Shown: positions 1-7,980 of the stretch, piece by piece
Layout of the letters: every line of letters starts with the position of its first letter
Numbering within the stretch: position 1 is the first letter of the stretch
Source: Actinomycetota bacterium
GTDB taxonomy: Bacteria; Actinomycetota; Actinomycetes; Actinomycetales; Microbacteriaceae
DNA length: 13,436 bases
Direction: 5' to 3'
Assembly (NCBI GenBank): GCA_009703545.1
Contig: WLFX01000008.1
Location: 1-13,436, forward strand
Notes under the pieces: model-generated
Told to the model about the DNA's origin: nothing
Seen by the model: the letters and a program-made list of their open reading frames with translations, nothing else
Databases searched by the model: none
Position numbers and translations under genes: made by a program

Positions 1-1001
1 ACGCCCGGACCCCCAATCACATGGCGACGCGCGGCCGACACGAGGTCTCCGAGGACAGCTGACGACGTCTGAACCCCGCCAGCGCCGGCACCGTAAAACA
101 TTAACGGACCGGCAAGTTCGGCTTCGACAAAAACCGCGTTGTTCGCGCCGTGGACGGCAGCAAGTGGGTGAGTGTCGGGAACCATGGCGGGGTATACGCG
201 CGCGCTCACGCCCTCGGTTCCGTCTGCCGAGACGACCCGCTCACAAATCGCGAGCAGTTTCACGACGTAACCGGCTTGCCTGGCGGCGCGGACCTGGTCG
301 AGAGTGATTTCGGTGATTCCTTCGCGATAGACGAGGTCGATCGGCACGTGGGTGTGGAAGGCAAGAGATGCGAGAATCGACGCCTTTTGCGCTGCGTCGT
401 ATCCTTCGATGTCTGCGCTGCTGTTGTCTTCGGCGTATCCAAGCTTTTTCGCCATGGCGAGCGAGTCCTCCATTGATTCGCCCAGTGTGTCGATGCGATC
501 GAGGATGAAGTTGGTGGTTCCGTTCACGATTCCGAGGATTCGCGTCACTCGGTCGCCAGCCAGAGAATCGCGAAGCGGGCGGATGATGGGAATCGCTCCC
601 GCAACGGCTGCTTCGTAGTAGACCTGCGCGCCAACCTGGGCGGCGGCCTCAAAAATCTCGGTGCTGTGGTGCGCCAGCAATGCTTTGTTTGCGGTGACGA
701 TGTCGGCACCCGCGTTGATTGCATCGAGAATGAGCGTGCGCGCCGGCTCGATGCCCCCCATCAGTTCAATGACGATGTCAGCTTCGCGAACAAGTTTGGC
801 GGCGTCGGTCGTGATGAGGTGAGCGGGAATGTCCACCGAACGCTTCGATTTCGGGTCGCGAACGGCAACCCCGATCAACTCGATACCAGCGCCAATTCGC
901 GCGGCCAACTCATCTCCGTGATTAAGAATCTGGTCCGCAACCTGCGCGCCAACACTTCCCGCACCGAGAAGCGCAATTCGAAGGTTTCGATATTCAATCA
1001 A
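1..1001 (-). CDS. hom: Homoserine dehydrogenase (C-terminus cut by window edge)
   Basis: Homoserine dehydrogenase reduces aspartate semialdehyde to homoserine with NAD(P)H in the cytoplasm, the branch point to threonine and methionine. The start is a TTG at 1001-999, set by an AAGGA ribosome binding site (1013-1009) seven bases upstream; no ATG fits. About 333 codons are present of a usual 430 or so, so most of the C-terminal ACT regulatory domain is outside the window. Visible landmarks are the nucleotide-binding GAGSVG near residues 13-18, TANKAL with the family lysine at about residue 106, NGTTNFIL at about 160-167, and the substrate region ADIEGYDAAQK ending at lysine 206. The gene lies 39 nt downstream of sufU on the same strand and is probably the fourth gene of the argS-sufS-sufU-hom run. 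Its product feeds metX at the other end of the window. The family call is very secure; threonine control through the ACT domain cannot be judged here. Confidence 0.95.
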   Translation of the reverse strand, partial: MIEYRNLRIALLGAGSVGAQVADQILNHGDELAARIGAGIELIGVAVRDPKSKRSVDIPAHLITTDAAKLVREADIVIELMGGIEPARTLILDAINAGADIVTANKALLAHHSTEIFEAAAQVGAQVYYEAAVAGAIPIIRPLRDSLAGDRVTRILGIVNGTTNFILDRIDTLGESMEDSLAMAKKLGYAEDNSSADIEGYDAAQKASILASLAFHTHVPIDLVYREGITEITLDQVRAARQAGYVVKLLAICERVVSADGTEGVSARVYPAMVPDTHPLAAVHGANNAVFVEAELAGPLMFYGAGAGGVQTSSAVLGDLVSAARRHVIGGPG

Positions 1002-1008
1002 TGAGTTT

Positions 1009-1013
1009 TCCTT
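1009..1013 (-). promoter_or_regulatory. Ribosome binding site of hom
   Basis: AAGGA seven bases before the TTG codon at 1001. It decides the hom start: the alignable nucleotide-binding fold begins only a few residues later, and no in-frame ATG lies between the fold and this site. Confidence 0.7.
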
Positions 1014-1040
1014 AACACGGGCGGGCCTTCAGGCATTGAG

Positions 1041-1487
1041 TCAGTTTAGCGACTCGCGGGTCAGAATCAGGCTGTCCTCGGCGGCGACCCAAGCCAACAT
1101 CGCGCATTTGACTCGGGCAACAAACTTTGAGACACCGGACAGTGCAGCAAGATCGCCGTACTCGTCTTCCGACAGTGAAATTGTTCCGCGGGATCTCATC
1201 GCATCACGGAATCCGTTTGCGAACGACTCAAATTCGACGACCGACATTCCCGTCACTTCGGATGTCATGAGCGACGCCGACGCTTGAGAAATCGAGCAGC
1301 CCTTACCCTCCCATTCGACGGCGGTGATGGTGGAGCCGTCCTCCGAGAGTCGAACCGTCAACGTCAATTCGTCGCCGCAGGTCGGGTTGTATTGGTGAGA
1401 GGGAAATCCGCCAGGTTGCAGTCCGTATCCCACTCGCTTTTTGTTGTGGTCGAGGATGATCTGTTGGTACAAGTCGTCGAATTCCAT
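1041..1487 (-). CDS. sufU: SufU, zinc-type sulfur acceptor for Fe-S cluster assembly
   Basis: SufU takes persulfide sulfur from the cysteine desulfurase SufS through a bound zinc and passes it on for Fe-S cluster assembly, as known from Bacillus subtilis. This protein is 148 residues, the usual family length. It carries the zinc ligands of SufU-type proteins: Cys37 and Asp39 in NPTCGDEL, Cys64 in GKGCSISQ, and Cys128 in ARVKCAML. The insertion between the second and third cysteines (about residues 90-115) separates SufU from classical IscU scaffolds. Its ATG shares one base with the sufS stop (TAATG at 1487), so translation is probably coupled and the two proteins act as a pair. The scaffold genes sufB, sufC and sufD are not in this window and must lie elsewhere. 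The call is strong. Confidence 0.95.
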   Translation of the reverse strand: MEFDDLYQQIILDHNKKRVGYGLQPGGFPSHQYNPTCGDELTLTVRLSEDGSTITAVEWEGKGCSISQASASLMTSEVTGMSVVEFESFANGFRDAMRSRGTISLSEDEYGDLAALSGVSKFVARVKCAMLAWVAAEDSLILTRESLN

Positions 1488-2755
1488 TAGTCTTCCCCGA
1501 AGAATTCCCGAACGTCGGCGAGCGCCGCGACAGCGAGAGCGACATCATCCGCGGTCGAATACATCCCGAGTGAGAACCGCGTCGATGAGTCAACGCCCAG
1601 ACGCTTGTGCAGCGGTTGGGCGCAATGGTGCCCGACGCGCGCCGCGATTCCGCGCGAGTCAAGGTACTGACCGACGTCGTGGGGGTGAACACCCTCAACG
1701 GCGAAACTCACGAGCCCGACGCGATGAACACCATTTGAGTTTCCCAAGATACGAACGTTCGGAATGTCAGCGACACCGGCGAACAGTTCTGCGCCGAGCG
1801 ATTCCTCGTGTGCCGAGATTGCGTCGACACCGACCGACTCGACAAAACGAAGTGATTCCGCCCACCCGATTGCCTGCGTGAGTCGCGGTGTTCCCGGCTC
1901 GAACTTTGCCGGGGCGGGAAGGTAATCGGACGAATCGTAATCGACGCGCGTGATCATCGAGCCTCCCGTCAGAACCACTGGCATTTCGTCGAGGATTTCC
2001 GTCGTCCCCCACAGCGCACCGATGCCGGTCGGACCATACATTTTGTGAGCCGAGAACACAACGAAATCTGCACCGTACGATTCGACATCGATGCGTCCGT
2101 GCGCGGCGGATTGACACGCGTCAACAACAACAAGCGCTCCTGCGGCTCGGCCGAGGTCGGCGATGGCACGCACGGGGTTCGTGATTCCGAGCACATTGGA
2201 GACGGCCGACACCGCGACGATGCGGGTTCGGTCGGACACAACCGATTTCACGGCCTCGGCCGTCAACTCTCCGCCATCCGTGATGGGGGCGACACGAATA
2301 ACAGCGCCCGTCTGCTGGGCTACCTCTTGCCACGGGATGAGGTTCGCATGGTGTTCAGCCTCGGACACAACAATCTCGTCGCCGGCTGCGAGGGCGAATC
2401 GAGGGGGTGACCCGACGGAGGATGCCAATCTCATGGCGAGGGCAACGAGGTTGATTGATTCCGTCGCGTTGGAGGTGAAGACGAGTTGGTTTGGTCGCGC
2501 ACCGACGAACGCGGCGATCGACGCACGCGCGTCGTCGTAGGCCTCGGTCGCTTCGGCGGCGAGTGAATGAGCCCCTCGATTCACCGCCGCGGTATGCCGC
2601 AGTGCGAATTCGGATTCGATGTCGACCGCAATTCGCGGTCGAAGGCTCGTCGCTGCTGTGTCGAGGTAGACGAGCGGATGCCCACTGACGGTTTCTGACA
2701 GTTCGGGGAACTCCGCGCGAATCGCGGCGCTCTGCTCGGGCGTGAATTGACTCAC
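1487..2755 (-). CDS. sufS: SufS-type group II cysteine desulfurase
   Basis: SufS is a PLP enzyme that removes sulfur from L-cysteine, leaving alanine and an enzyme-bound persulfide which SufU accepts. The protein is 422 residues, near the family length. PLP contacts are visible: SEAEHHANLIPW with His136, VVVDACQSAAHG with the cofactor aspartate at 212, and the Schiff-base lysine 238 in FSAHKMYGPTG. The catalytic Cys378 sits in RVGHHCAQPL, the conserved SufS (group II) context rather than the flexible IscS loop. Translation starts at a GTG that overlaps the argS stop as GTGA (2755-2752), with GGAG (2764-2761) five bases upstream inside argS. This is tight coupling to argS. The partner gene sufU follows directly. 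Confidence is high for both enzyme class and partner. Confidence 0.95.
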   Translation of the reverse strand: MSQFTPEQSAAIRAEFPELSETVSGHPLVYLDTAATSLRPRIAVDIESEFALRHTAAVNRGAHSLAAEATEAYDDARASIAAFVGARPNQLVFTSNATESINLVALAMRLASSVGSPPRFALAAGDEIVVSEAEHHANLIPWQEVAQQTGAVIRVAPITDGGELTAEAVKSVVSDRTRIVAVSAVSNVLGITNPVRAIADLGRAAGALVVVDACQSAAHGRIDVESYGADFVVFSAHKMYGPTGIGALWGTTEILDEMPVVLTGGSMITRVDYDSSDYLPAPAKFEPGTPRLTQAIGWAESLRFVESVGVDAISAHEESLGAELFAGVADIPNVRILGNSNGVHRVGLVSFAVEGVHPHDVGQYLDSRGIAARVGHHCAQPLHKRLGVDSSTRFSLGMYSTADDVALAVAALADVREFFGED

Positions 2756-4410
2756 ATGCGCTCCGGTGCGCTGACGCCCAACAGGTCGAGCCCATTGCGC
2801 AAAACCTGACCTGCGGAATCGTTGAGCCAGAGCCGCGTGCGGTGTGCGTCGTCAACATCGTCGTCACCGAGCGGAGTAACACGACAGTTGTCATACCAAC
2901 GGTGGTAGAACGCAGCAAGTTCCTCGAGGTAACGCGCAACGCGGTGGGGTTCGCGCAGCGTGGCCGACTGGGCGACTACACGCGGGAAGTCAGCGAGCGC
3001 ATTCGCAAGGTCTGCCTCGGTCGGGTGGTCGAGCAGTTCGGCTCGAAACACTGATCGGTCGACACCCGCGGTGGTCGCATTCCGGGCAACGGCGCAGGTT
3101 CGCGCGTGCGCGTATTGAACATAAAAGACCGGGTTGTCATTCGACTTCTTGGTCAGGAGTTCCGGGTCTAGCGACAGCGGCGAATCGGCGGGGTATCGAG
3201 CTAGCGAATACCTCAGCGCATCAGTACCGAGCCACTCACGAAGGTCATTCAGTTCGATGACGTTGCCCGCGCGCTTCGACAGCTTTGCGCCATTAATGCT
3301 GACGAGTTGACCGATCAGGATTTCGATGTCCTTGTTGGGGTCATCGCCCGCCGCGCCCGCGAGCGCTTTGAGGCGATGAACATAACCATGATGGTCAGCG
3401 CCCAAAAGGTAGATCTTATGTTGGTAACCGCGGTCGCCCTTGGACAGATAGTACGCGGCATCGGCAGCGAAATAGGTGTGAACACCATTGCCTCGGCGAA
3501 TCACGCGGTCTTTGTCGTCGCCGAAGTCGGTCGTGCGAACCCACACGGCATCGTCATCGTCGTAAACGTGGCCTTGTGCTCGGAGACGTTCTATCGCCTT
3601 CTCAACCAGCGAGGTGTCGCCACCGGCGTGCAAGTCGCGTTCGCTGAACCACACGTCGAATTCGACATTGAATTGCGTCAGCGAATCCTTGATTTCCTGC
3701 AACTGCAGTTGATACCCGATATCGCGGGCGATAACGATCGCCTCGTCACGGGGAAGTTCACCGAGGTCCGGGCGACGCTCACGCGCGGTCTTGCCCAGTT
3801 CCTGAACGTATTCCCCTGGATATCCGTTGTCGGGGGTCGGTTCACCGAGTGCTGCCGCAAGGACGGATTCACCGAAGACCTCCATTTGTGCGCCGGCGTC
3901 ATTAATGTAAAACTCACTGGCTACCGTTGCGCCGGAAGCTCGCAGAACGCGACCGATGGAATCGCCCAGCCCAGCCCACCGTGTATGCCCAATGTGCAAC
4001 GGTCCGGTTGGGTTGGCCGACACAAATTCGAGGTTAATCGACTGTCCGGCAAGAGTGTCATTGTGACCAAACGTGGCACCTGCCGTCACAATGGTTCGAG
4101 CAATTTCGCCGGCTGCCGCCGCCTCTAGTGTGATGTTGAGGAATCCCGGTCCCGCGATGTCAACCACCTTGATTCCCGGAATCGCCGAGAGTGCCGAGTG
4201 AAGCTCGGCCGCAACGTCGCGTGGATTCATATCAACGCGCTTGGCGACCTTTAGGGCAATCGACGTCGCCCAATCCCCGTGTTCGCGATTTTTTGGCCGC
4301 TCGAGGGCGACCATTGACTCCGTGATTTCCGCTGCGACCGCCTCATCGCGAGCGCCGATGACCACACGCGTTGCCTCGGCAATGGCGGTACTCAACGCGT
4401 CGGGGTTCAT
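2752..4410 (-). CDS. argS: Arginyl-tRNA synthetase
   Basis: This cytoplasmic class Ia synthetase attaches arginine to tRNA-Arg using ATP. It is 552 residues, normal for a bacterial enzyme. Domain order is the N-terminal Add-1 domain (about 1-90) with GDWATSIALKVAK; the Rossmann catalytic core with the HIGH signature at 139-142 in TGPLHIGHTRWAG; the KMSKS-equivalent KLSKRAGN at 376-383; then the helical DALR anticodon-binding domain from about 425 to the end. The start ATG has no ribosome binding site, but TAAGAT lies exactly six bases upstream (4422-4417), suggesting a leaderless transcript beginning at the ATG. A tRNA-Arg gene ends 38 nt upstream on the same strand. The gene heads a probable operon with sufS, sufU and hom; in many actinobacteria the gene after argS is lysA instead. 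Confidence 0.97.
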   Translation of the reverse strand: MNPDALSTAIAEATRVVIGARDEAVAAEITESMVALERPKNREHGDWATSIALKVAKRVDMNPRDVAAELHSALSAIPGIKVVDIAGPGFLNITLEAAAAGEIARTIVTAGATFGHNDTLAGQSINLEFVSANPTGPLHIGHTRWAGLGDSIGRVLRASGATVASEFYINDAGAQMEVFGESVLAAALGEPTPDNGYPGEYVQELGKTARERRPDLGELPRDEAIVIARDIGYQLQLQEIKDSLTQFNVEFDVWFSERDLHAGGDTSLVEKAIERLRAQGHVYDDDDAVWVRTTDFGDDKDRVIRRGNGVHTYFAADAAYYLSKGDRGYQHKIYLLGADHHGYVHRLKALAGAAGDDPNKDIEILIGQLVSINGAKLSKRAGNVIELNDLREWLGTDALRYSLARYPADSPLSLDPELLTKKSNDNPVFYVQYAHARTCAVARNATTAGVDRSVFRAELLDHPTEADLANALADFPRVVAQSATLREPHRVARYLEELAAFYHRWYDNCRVTPLGDDDVDDAHRTRLWLNDSAGQVLRNGLDLLGVSAPERM

Positions 4411-4416
4411 ACGTCC

Positions 4417-4422
4417 ATCTTA
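4417..4422 (-). promoter_or_regulatory. Candidate -10 box of a leaderless argS promoter
   Basis: TAAGAT ends six bases before the argS ATG, so transcription would begin at or next to the A of the start codon. No clear -35 hexamer is visible; the expected place abuts the tRNA 3' end. This is inferred from spacing alone and supported by the same arrangement at ramB, nnrD, the lipoprotein and the acetyltransferase. Confidence 0.5.
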
Positions 4423-4448
4423 AGTCGCTCATCAGGTGAGTTGAGGGG

Positions 4449-4521
4449 TACCCCCTACAGGATTCGAACCTGCGACCTTCTACGCCGGAGGTAGACGCTC
4501 TATCCACTGAGCTAAAGGGGC
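4449..4521 (-). tRNA. tRNA-Arg (anticodon CCG)
   Basis: The 73-nt minus-strand sequence folds as a full cloverleaf. It has an acceptor stem starting GCCCCTT, D arm GCTC/GAGC with the AGTGGATA loop, anticodon stem TCTAC/GTAGA with loop CTCCGGC, and a T arm with the standard TTCGAAT loop. The anticodon CCG (4488-4486) reads the arginine codon CGG. The discriminator is A73 and the 3' CCA is not encoded (CCCC follows). The first acceptor pair is G1-U72, a wobble instead of the usual G-C. The gene sits between ramB and argS, all on the same strand, next to the enzyme that charges it. A TACGCT box (4537-4532), ten bases upstream, may be its own -10 element. Confidence 0.96.
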
Positions 4522-4531
4522 TTGTGGGACC

Positions 4532-4537
4532 AGCGTA
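4532..4537 (-). promoter_or_regulatory. Candidate -10 box for tRNA-Arg
   Basis: TACGCT lies ten bases before the tRNA 5' end, in the short gap just after the ramB stop. Any -35 element would fall inside the ramB coding end, where no good match is seen. Co-transcription with ramB and processing is the alternative. Confidence 0.3.
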
Positions 4538-5968
4538 CTACTGCGCAGAGTGCCGCTCGAGGAATTCGAACACCGCTCGATCGTCCACTCCGGGGAAACT
4601 TCCTCGGTGAAGTGGAGTGAGCACCTGAGAGTGCATCGCGGCGCTCGTCCAGGTGTTTCCTGACCATTTCGCGCTAAGTTCATCGGTCGGCAACACACAA
4701 CACGTTGGGTCGGGACAGGTCGACGACTTGCGATCGGCGGTGTCGCGTCCTCGGAACCACTTCGACTCGGCGAAGGGAACCCCGACGGTAATCGAAAAGT
4801 TCCCGTCAACTCCCGATCCCGTCTGCGTCGATTCCCAAAACGTCCCGTCGGGTGTATCCGTGTACTGATGGTATTCGGTGGTTCGATTGACGCGTTCGAG
4901 TGCGACCCGTGCACTCCACTGTCGGCAAAGCCGCTGTCCTTCGACCGCCCCCGTGACGTCGGTCGGGATCGGCAGCCCGTCGTTTTCGTATGCCTTGTAG
5001 ACCGCACCTTCGTGTCCGACCCGCAGGAAGTGAACCGGAATGTCAAGATGACTCGTCGCAAGGTTGGTAAATCGCATCGACGCGAATTCGTGGGTGACCC
5101 CGAACGCGTCACGGAAATCCTCGACGGCGATGTTGCGCTCAGCCTTCGCTTTGGTCAGGAATTCGACGGCTTGGCGACCCGGCATGATGGCGGCGGCCGC
5201 CACATAGTTGATCTCGAGGCGTTGTTGCAAAAACTCCGGATAGCTCGAGGGAACATTGTGCCCAAGGATTCGGTGGGCAATCGACTGAATCGCCATCGAT
5301 CGAAGGCCGTGTCCGCCGGGGATTGATGCGGGGGGAAGGTAGACGTGTCCGTTGGCCCAATCGGTGATGCTGCGTGCGGACTCCGGCAAATCATCCACGT
5401 AGATAATGGCGAGACCGTAGCGCTCGGCCATCTGGCTCATTTCGCGGTGGGTCAGAGCGCCCGTGGTGTGACCAACCTGATCTGAGAGGTCTTGGCCAAT
5501 CGCCTCGAGGTCCGGGCGGTAATTGTTGATGTCGCGCATCGCGCGCCGCAGTTCGGTGTTTGCACGCCGAGCTTCTTCGGGAGTCGCGATTGCGGTTGTC
5601 TCGCGACGCACGATTTCGCGGTGCAATCCCAGAAGAGCGTCAAGGGTCTCGTCGTTCATAGTCTTACCGACACGAGTCGATGGAATTCCCAATCGCGTGG
5701 CGAGCGCTGAGTGTTGCATCTCGTCTAACTCAAGTTCTTTTGCGCTGCGCTCGTCCGGCGCACTTATTTCGAGAAGCGTGGCGACACTGACTCCGAGTGC
5801 CGCGGCGATTGCGGTGACGAGACCGATCTTGGGTTCACGCTTTCCGTTCTCAATAATTGAGAGTTGACTTCCGGACAGACCCACCTTGTCGCTCAGGGCA
5901 TCGAGTGTCAGGTTGGCCCGTTGGCGGAAATGTCGAATTCGACGGCCCAGTGTCGGTGACGTTTTCAT
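4538..5968 (-). CDS. ramB: RamB-type short-chain acyl/acetate regulator (XRE + ImmA/IrrE-like)
   Basis: This 476-residue protein matches the RamB/MldR/PrpC2 group of actinobacterial regulators, which control acetate, propionate or glyoxylate-cycle genes. An XRE-type helix-turn-helix fills residues 7-65 (LGRRIRHFRQ, then LSGSQLSIIENGKREPK). An ImmA/IrrE-like domain follows at about 155-300. The C-terminal part (about 320-475) carries a cysteine cluster, CPDPTCC at 418-424, and Cys348, typical of the DUF2083-like ligand or metal region. The expected HExxH motif is not intact: the helix reads AHRILGHN (231-238), so peptidase activity is doubtful. The start has no ribosome binding site, but TAATCT lies six bases upstream, suggesting a leaderless mRNA. 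It is divergent from pckG, a natural target because PEP carboxykinase is needed for gluconeogenesis on acetate. The effector and exact regulon are inferred; the family call is strong. Confidence 0.88.
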   Translation of the reverse strand: MKTSPTLGRRIRHFRQRANLTLDALSDKVGLSGSQLSIIENGKREPKIGLVTAIAAALGVSVATLLEISAPDERSAKELELDEMQHSALATRLGIPSTRVGKTMNDETLDALLGLHREIVRRETTAIATPEEARRANTELRRAMRDINNYRPDLEAIGQDLSDQVGHTTGALTHREMSQMAERYGLAIIYVDDLPESARSITDWANGHVYLPPASIPGGHGLRSMAIQSIAHRILGHNVPSSYPEFLQQRLEINYVAAAAIMPGRQAVEFLTKAKAERNIAVEDFRDAFGVTHEFASMRFTNLATSHLDIPVHFLRVGHEGAVYKAYENDGLPIPTDVTGAVEGQRLCRQWSARVALERVNRTTEYHQYTDTPDGTFWESTQTGSGVDGNFSITVGVPFAESKWFRGRDTADRKSSTCPDPTCCVLPTDELSAKWSGNTWTSAAMHSQVLTPLHRGSFPGVDDRAVFEFLERHSAQ

Positions 5969-6067
5969 GGTGTCAGATTACGCCAAAAGTTTCATAAAAC
6001 GTAATAAATGGCTTTCTTTCGTCCGAAATTGTCGGCGTGTTGACTTATTGCAGACAATTCTTGATTC
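5969..6067. promoter_or_regulatory. Shared ramB-pckG divergent control region
   Basis: This AT-rich 99-nt gap separates the two divergent starts. Toward ramB there is a -10 TAATCT (5980-5975), six bases from its ATG, with a possible -35 TTACGT (6004-5999) at 18-bp spacing. Between these two boxes, at 5985-5997, lies AAAAGTTTCATAA, which resembles the published Corynebacterium RamB operator (AAAACTTTGCAAA type) at 9 of 13 positions. Toward pckG, a 7-bp inverted repeat AATTGTC (6027-6033) and GACAATT (6053-6059) overlaps a possible -35 TTGTCG (6029-6034) and -10 GACAAT (6053-6058). The boxes are inferred by eye. Confidence 0.5.
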
Positions 6068-7909
6068 ATGCCCCCGTTTTCGACCAGCACCGAGCCTTCG
6101 GCTTCTAAGGCGCCGCGTGCTCTGCCAACTACTCGGGAAGATCTGCGCGATTGGGTGTCCGAAATCGCGAACCTGACCACACCCGCAAACATTCAGTGGT
6201 GCGACGGTTCACTCGGAGAGCGCCAAGCACTCATCGCCGACATGGTCGCATCCGAAACCCTCATCCCTCTTGATAGCGAACGTCGTCCGAACTCTTTCCT
6301 CGCACGAAGCAACCCCGACGATGTCGCGCGCGTCGAATCGCGAACGTTCATCTGTTCGGAATCCGAGCGAGATGCCGGCCCGACCAACAATTGGCACGAC
6401 CCCGACGACATGCGATCGACGCTGTCGGGGCTCTTTAGCGAATCGATGCGCGGTCGAACGATGTATGTCGTCCCTTTTCTCATGGGGCCAGCTGGGTCGC
6501 CCGTCACCCGCGTCGGGATCGAGATCACCGACTCGCCGTACGTTGTCGTCTCGATGGGAACGATGACCCGAATGGGTCGCATCGCACTCGACGTCATCGA
6601 AGGCGGCGCAGAGTGGGTGAGGGCGGTTCACTCGGTCGGCGCGCCAATTGATGATGGCCAGGTCGATGTCGCGTGGCCGTGCAATCCAACCAAATACATC
6701 ACGCACTTCCCCGAAACCCGCGAAATCTGGTCATTCGGCTCGGCCTACGGTGGCAACGCGTTGTTGGGCAAGAAGTCCTTCGCCTTGCGCATCGCGTCGG
6801 CGATGGCCCGCGACGAGGGCTGGCTTGCCGAACACATGATGCTCGTCCGAGTCACGTCACCGGAGGGTCAGGTCGCGCATATCGCAGCAGCCTTCCCCAG
6901 CGCGTGTGGAAAAACCAACTTCGCGATGATGCAACCGACTCTTCCGGGATGGCGAGTTGAAACTCTCGGCGACGACATCGTCTGGATGTGGATCGATGAA
7001 AACGGCTTGTTACGTGCCATCAACCCCGAGGCCGGATTCTTCGGTGTCGCACCGGGAACGAGCGACGCGACCAACCCCGTGGCCATTCAAACGCTATGGG
7101 GCAACACCATCTTTACGAACGTCGCCTTGACCGAAGACGGTGACGTGTGGTGGGAAGGGCTCACAAAAGATAAGCCGTCTCATCTCACCGATTGGACCGG
7201 CCAGGATTGGACACCGAAATCGGGAACGCCCGCGGCACACCCCAACTCGCGGTTCACCGTCGCCATCGACCAGTGCCCGACCACCGCGAGCGATTGGGCG
7301 GATCCGCGCGGAGTCGTCGTCGACGCGGTTGTGTTTGGTGGTCGACGATCCGACACCATGCCCCTCGTGACCGAAGCCCGCTCGTGGTCTCACGGTGTTT
7401 ACCTCGGCGCGACGATGGCCTCCGAGCGCACCGCGGCAGCCGAAGGAACTCTCGGCGAACTTCGCCGTGACCCGTTCGCGATGGCGCCCTTCACCGGGTA
7501 CAACGTCGGTGACCACTGGGCCCACTGGTTGACCATCGGCGAGCGCCTCCGCGTCTCTGGGCGCTTTCCTCGTGTCTTCCACGTGAACTGGTTCCGACGC
7601 GATGAGAGTGGGCGATTCCTGTGGCCAGGTTTCGGTGACAACGTTCGCGTCGTCAAGTGGATGATGGATCGCTTGCGTGGCAACATCGGAGGCGTCGACA
7701 GCCCCGTTGGCACGCTTCCAAAACTCGCCGACCTCGATTTACGTGGACTTGACATGGCCTTATCCGACGCCAAAGACATCGTGTCGGTCACATACAGCGA
7801 AATCGAACGGGACGCACGAGACGCGCAATCTCTGTTAACTCTCATCGGCGATACCGTCCCGGCAGCGATCTGGGCCGAGAATACTGAGACAATTGCCCTG
7901 AGTCAGTGA
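6068..7909 (+). CDS. pckG: Phosphoenolpyruvate carboxykinase (GTP)
   Basis: The enzyme interconverts oxaloacetate plus GTP with PEP plus CO2 and GDP, the entry step of gluconeogenesis from the citrate cycle. At 613 residues it has the length of GTP-type enzymes, not the shorter ATP type. Visible signatures are [14 protein letters not shown] at 223-236 (substrate site), the P-loop FPSACGKTN at 276-284 with the family-specific reactive Cys280 and Lys282, GDDIVWM at 301-307 (metal and nucleotide contacts), and [18 protein letters not shown] at 508-525. An in-frame TGA at 6062-6064 leaves the ATG at 6068 as the earliest start. There is no ribosome binding site, so the mRNA is leaderless or has a very short leader. 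It is divergent from ramB, which probably controls it. No terminator hairpin is seen after the stop. Confidence 0.96.
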   Translation: MPPFSTSTEPSASKAPRALPTTREDLRDWVSEIANLTTPANIQWCDGSLGERQALIADMVASETLIPLDSERRPNSFLARSNPDDVARVESRTFICSESERDAGPTNNWHDPDDMRSTLSGLFSESMRGRTMYVVPFLMGPAGSPVTRVGIEITDSPYVVVSMGTMTRMGRIALDVIEGGAEWVRAVHSVGAPIDDGQVDVAWPCNPTKYITHFPETREIWSFGSAYGGNALLGKKSFALRIASAMARDEGWLAEHMMLVRVTSPEGQVAHIAAAFPSACGKTNFAMMQPTLPGWRVETLGDDIVWMWIDENGLLRAINPEAGFFGVAPGTSDATNPVAIQTLWGNTIFTNVALTEDGDVWWEGLTKDKPSHLTDWTGQDWTPKSGTPAAHPNSRFTVAIDQCPTTASDWADPRGVVVDAVVFGGRRSDTMPLVTEARSWSHGVYLGATMASERTAAAEGTLGELRRDPFAMAPFTGYNVGDHWAHWLTIGERLRVSGRFPRVFHVNWFRRDESGRFLWPGFGDNVRVVKWMMDRLRGNIGGVDSPVGTLPKLADLDLRGLDMALSDAKDIVSVTYSEIERDARDAQSLLTLIGDTVPAAIWAENTETIALSQ

Positions 7910-7967
7910 CAAATTATCGTAATCAAATCGTCATATTATCTTCATCGGTGATTCGGCAGGATGCGAG

Positions 7968-7973
7968 TAGATT
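7968..7973 (+). promoter_or_regulatory. Candidate -10 box of leaderless lipoprotein promoter
   Basis: TAGATT ends seven bases before the ATG at 7981. It supports that start over the upstream in-frame GTG at 7906. No convincing -35 hexamer is visible. The 71-nt gap 7910-7980 is AT-rich and shows nothing else. Confidence 0.4.
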
Positions 7974-7980
7974 TGGGCTT

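Noticed and set aside
3307..4128. A 273-codon open frame on the plus strand inside argS.
   Set aside because: It is antisense to the argS core that holds the HIGH motif; no domain or ribosome binding site supports it.
4538..5968. XRE plus ImmA/IrrE-like architecture suggesting a phage repressor or the antitoxin of a mobile element.
   Set aside because: The length, the C-terminal cysteine region and the divergent pckG fit the chromosomal RamB family; no phage, integrase or toxin gene is nearby.
7906..7980. Earlier GTG start for the lipoprotein, overlapping the pckG stop.
   Set aside because: It would put about 25 mostly polar residues before the signal peptide; the ATG at 7981 gives a normal lipoprotein leader and has a -10-like box at leaderless spacing.
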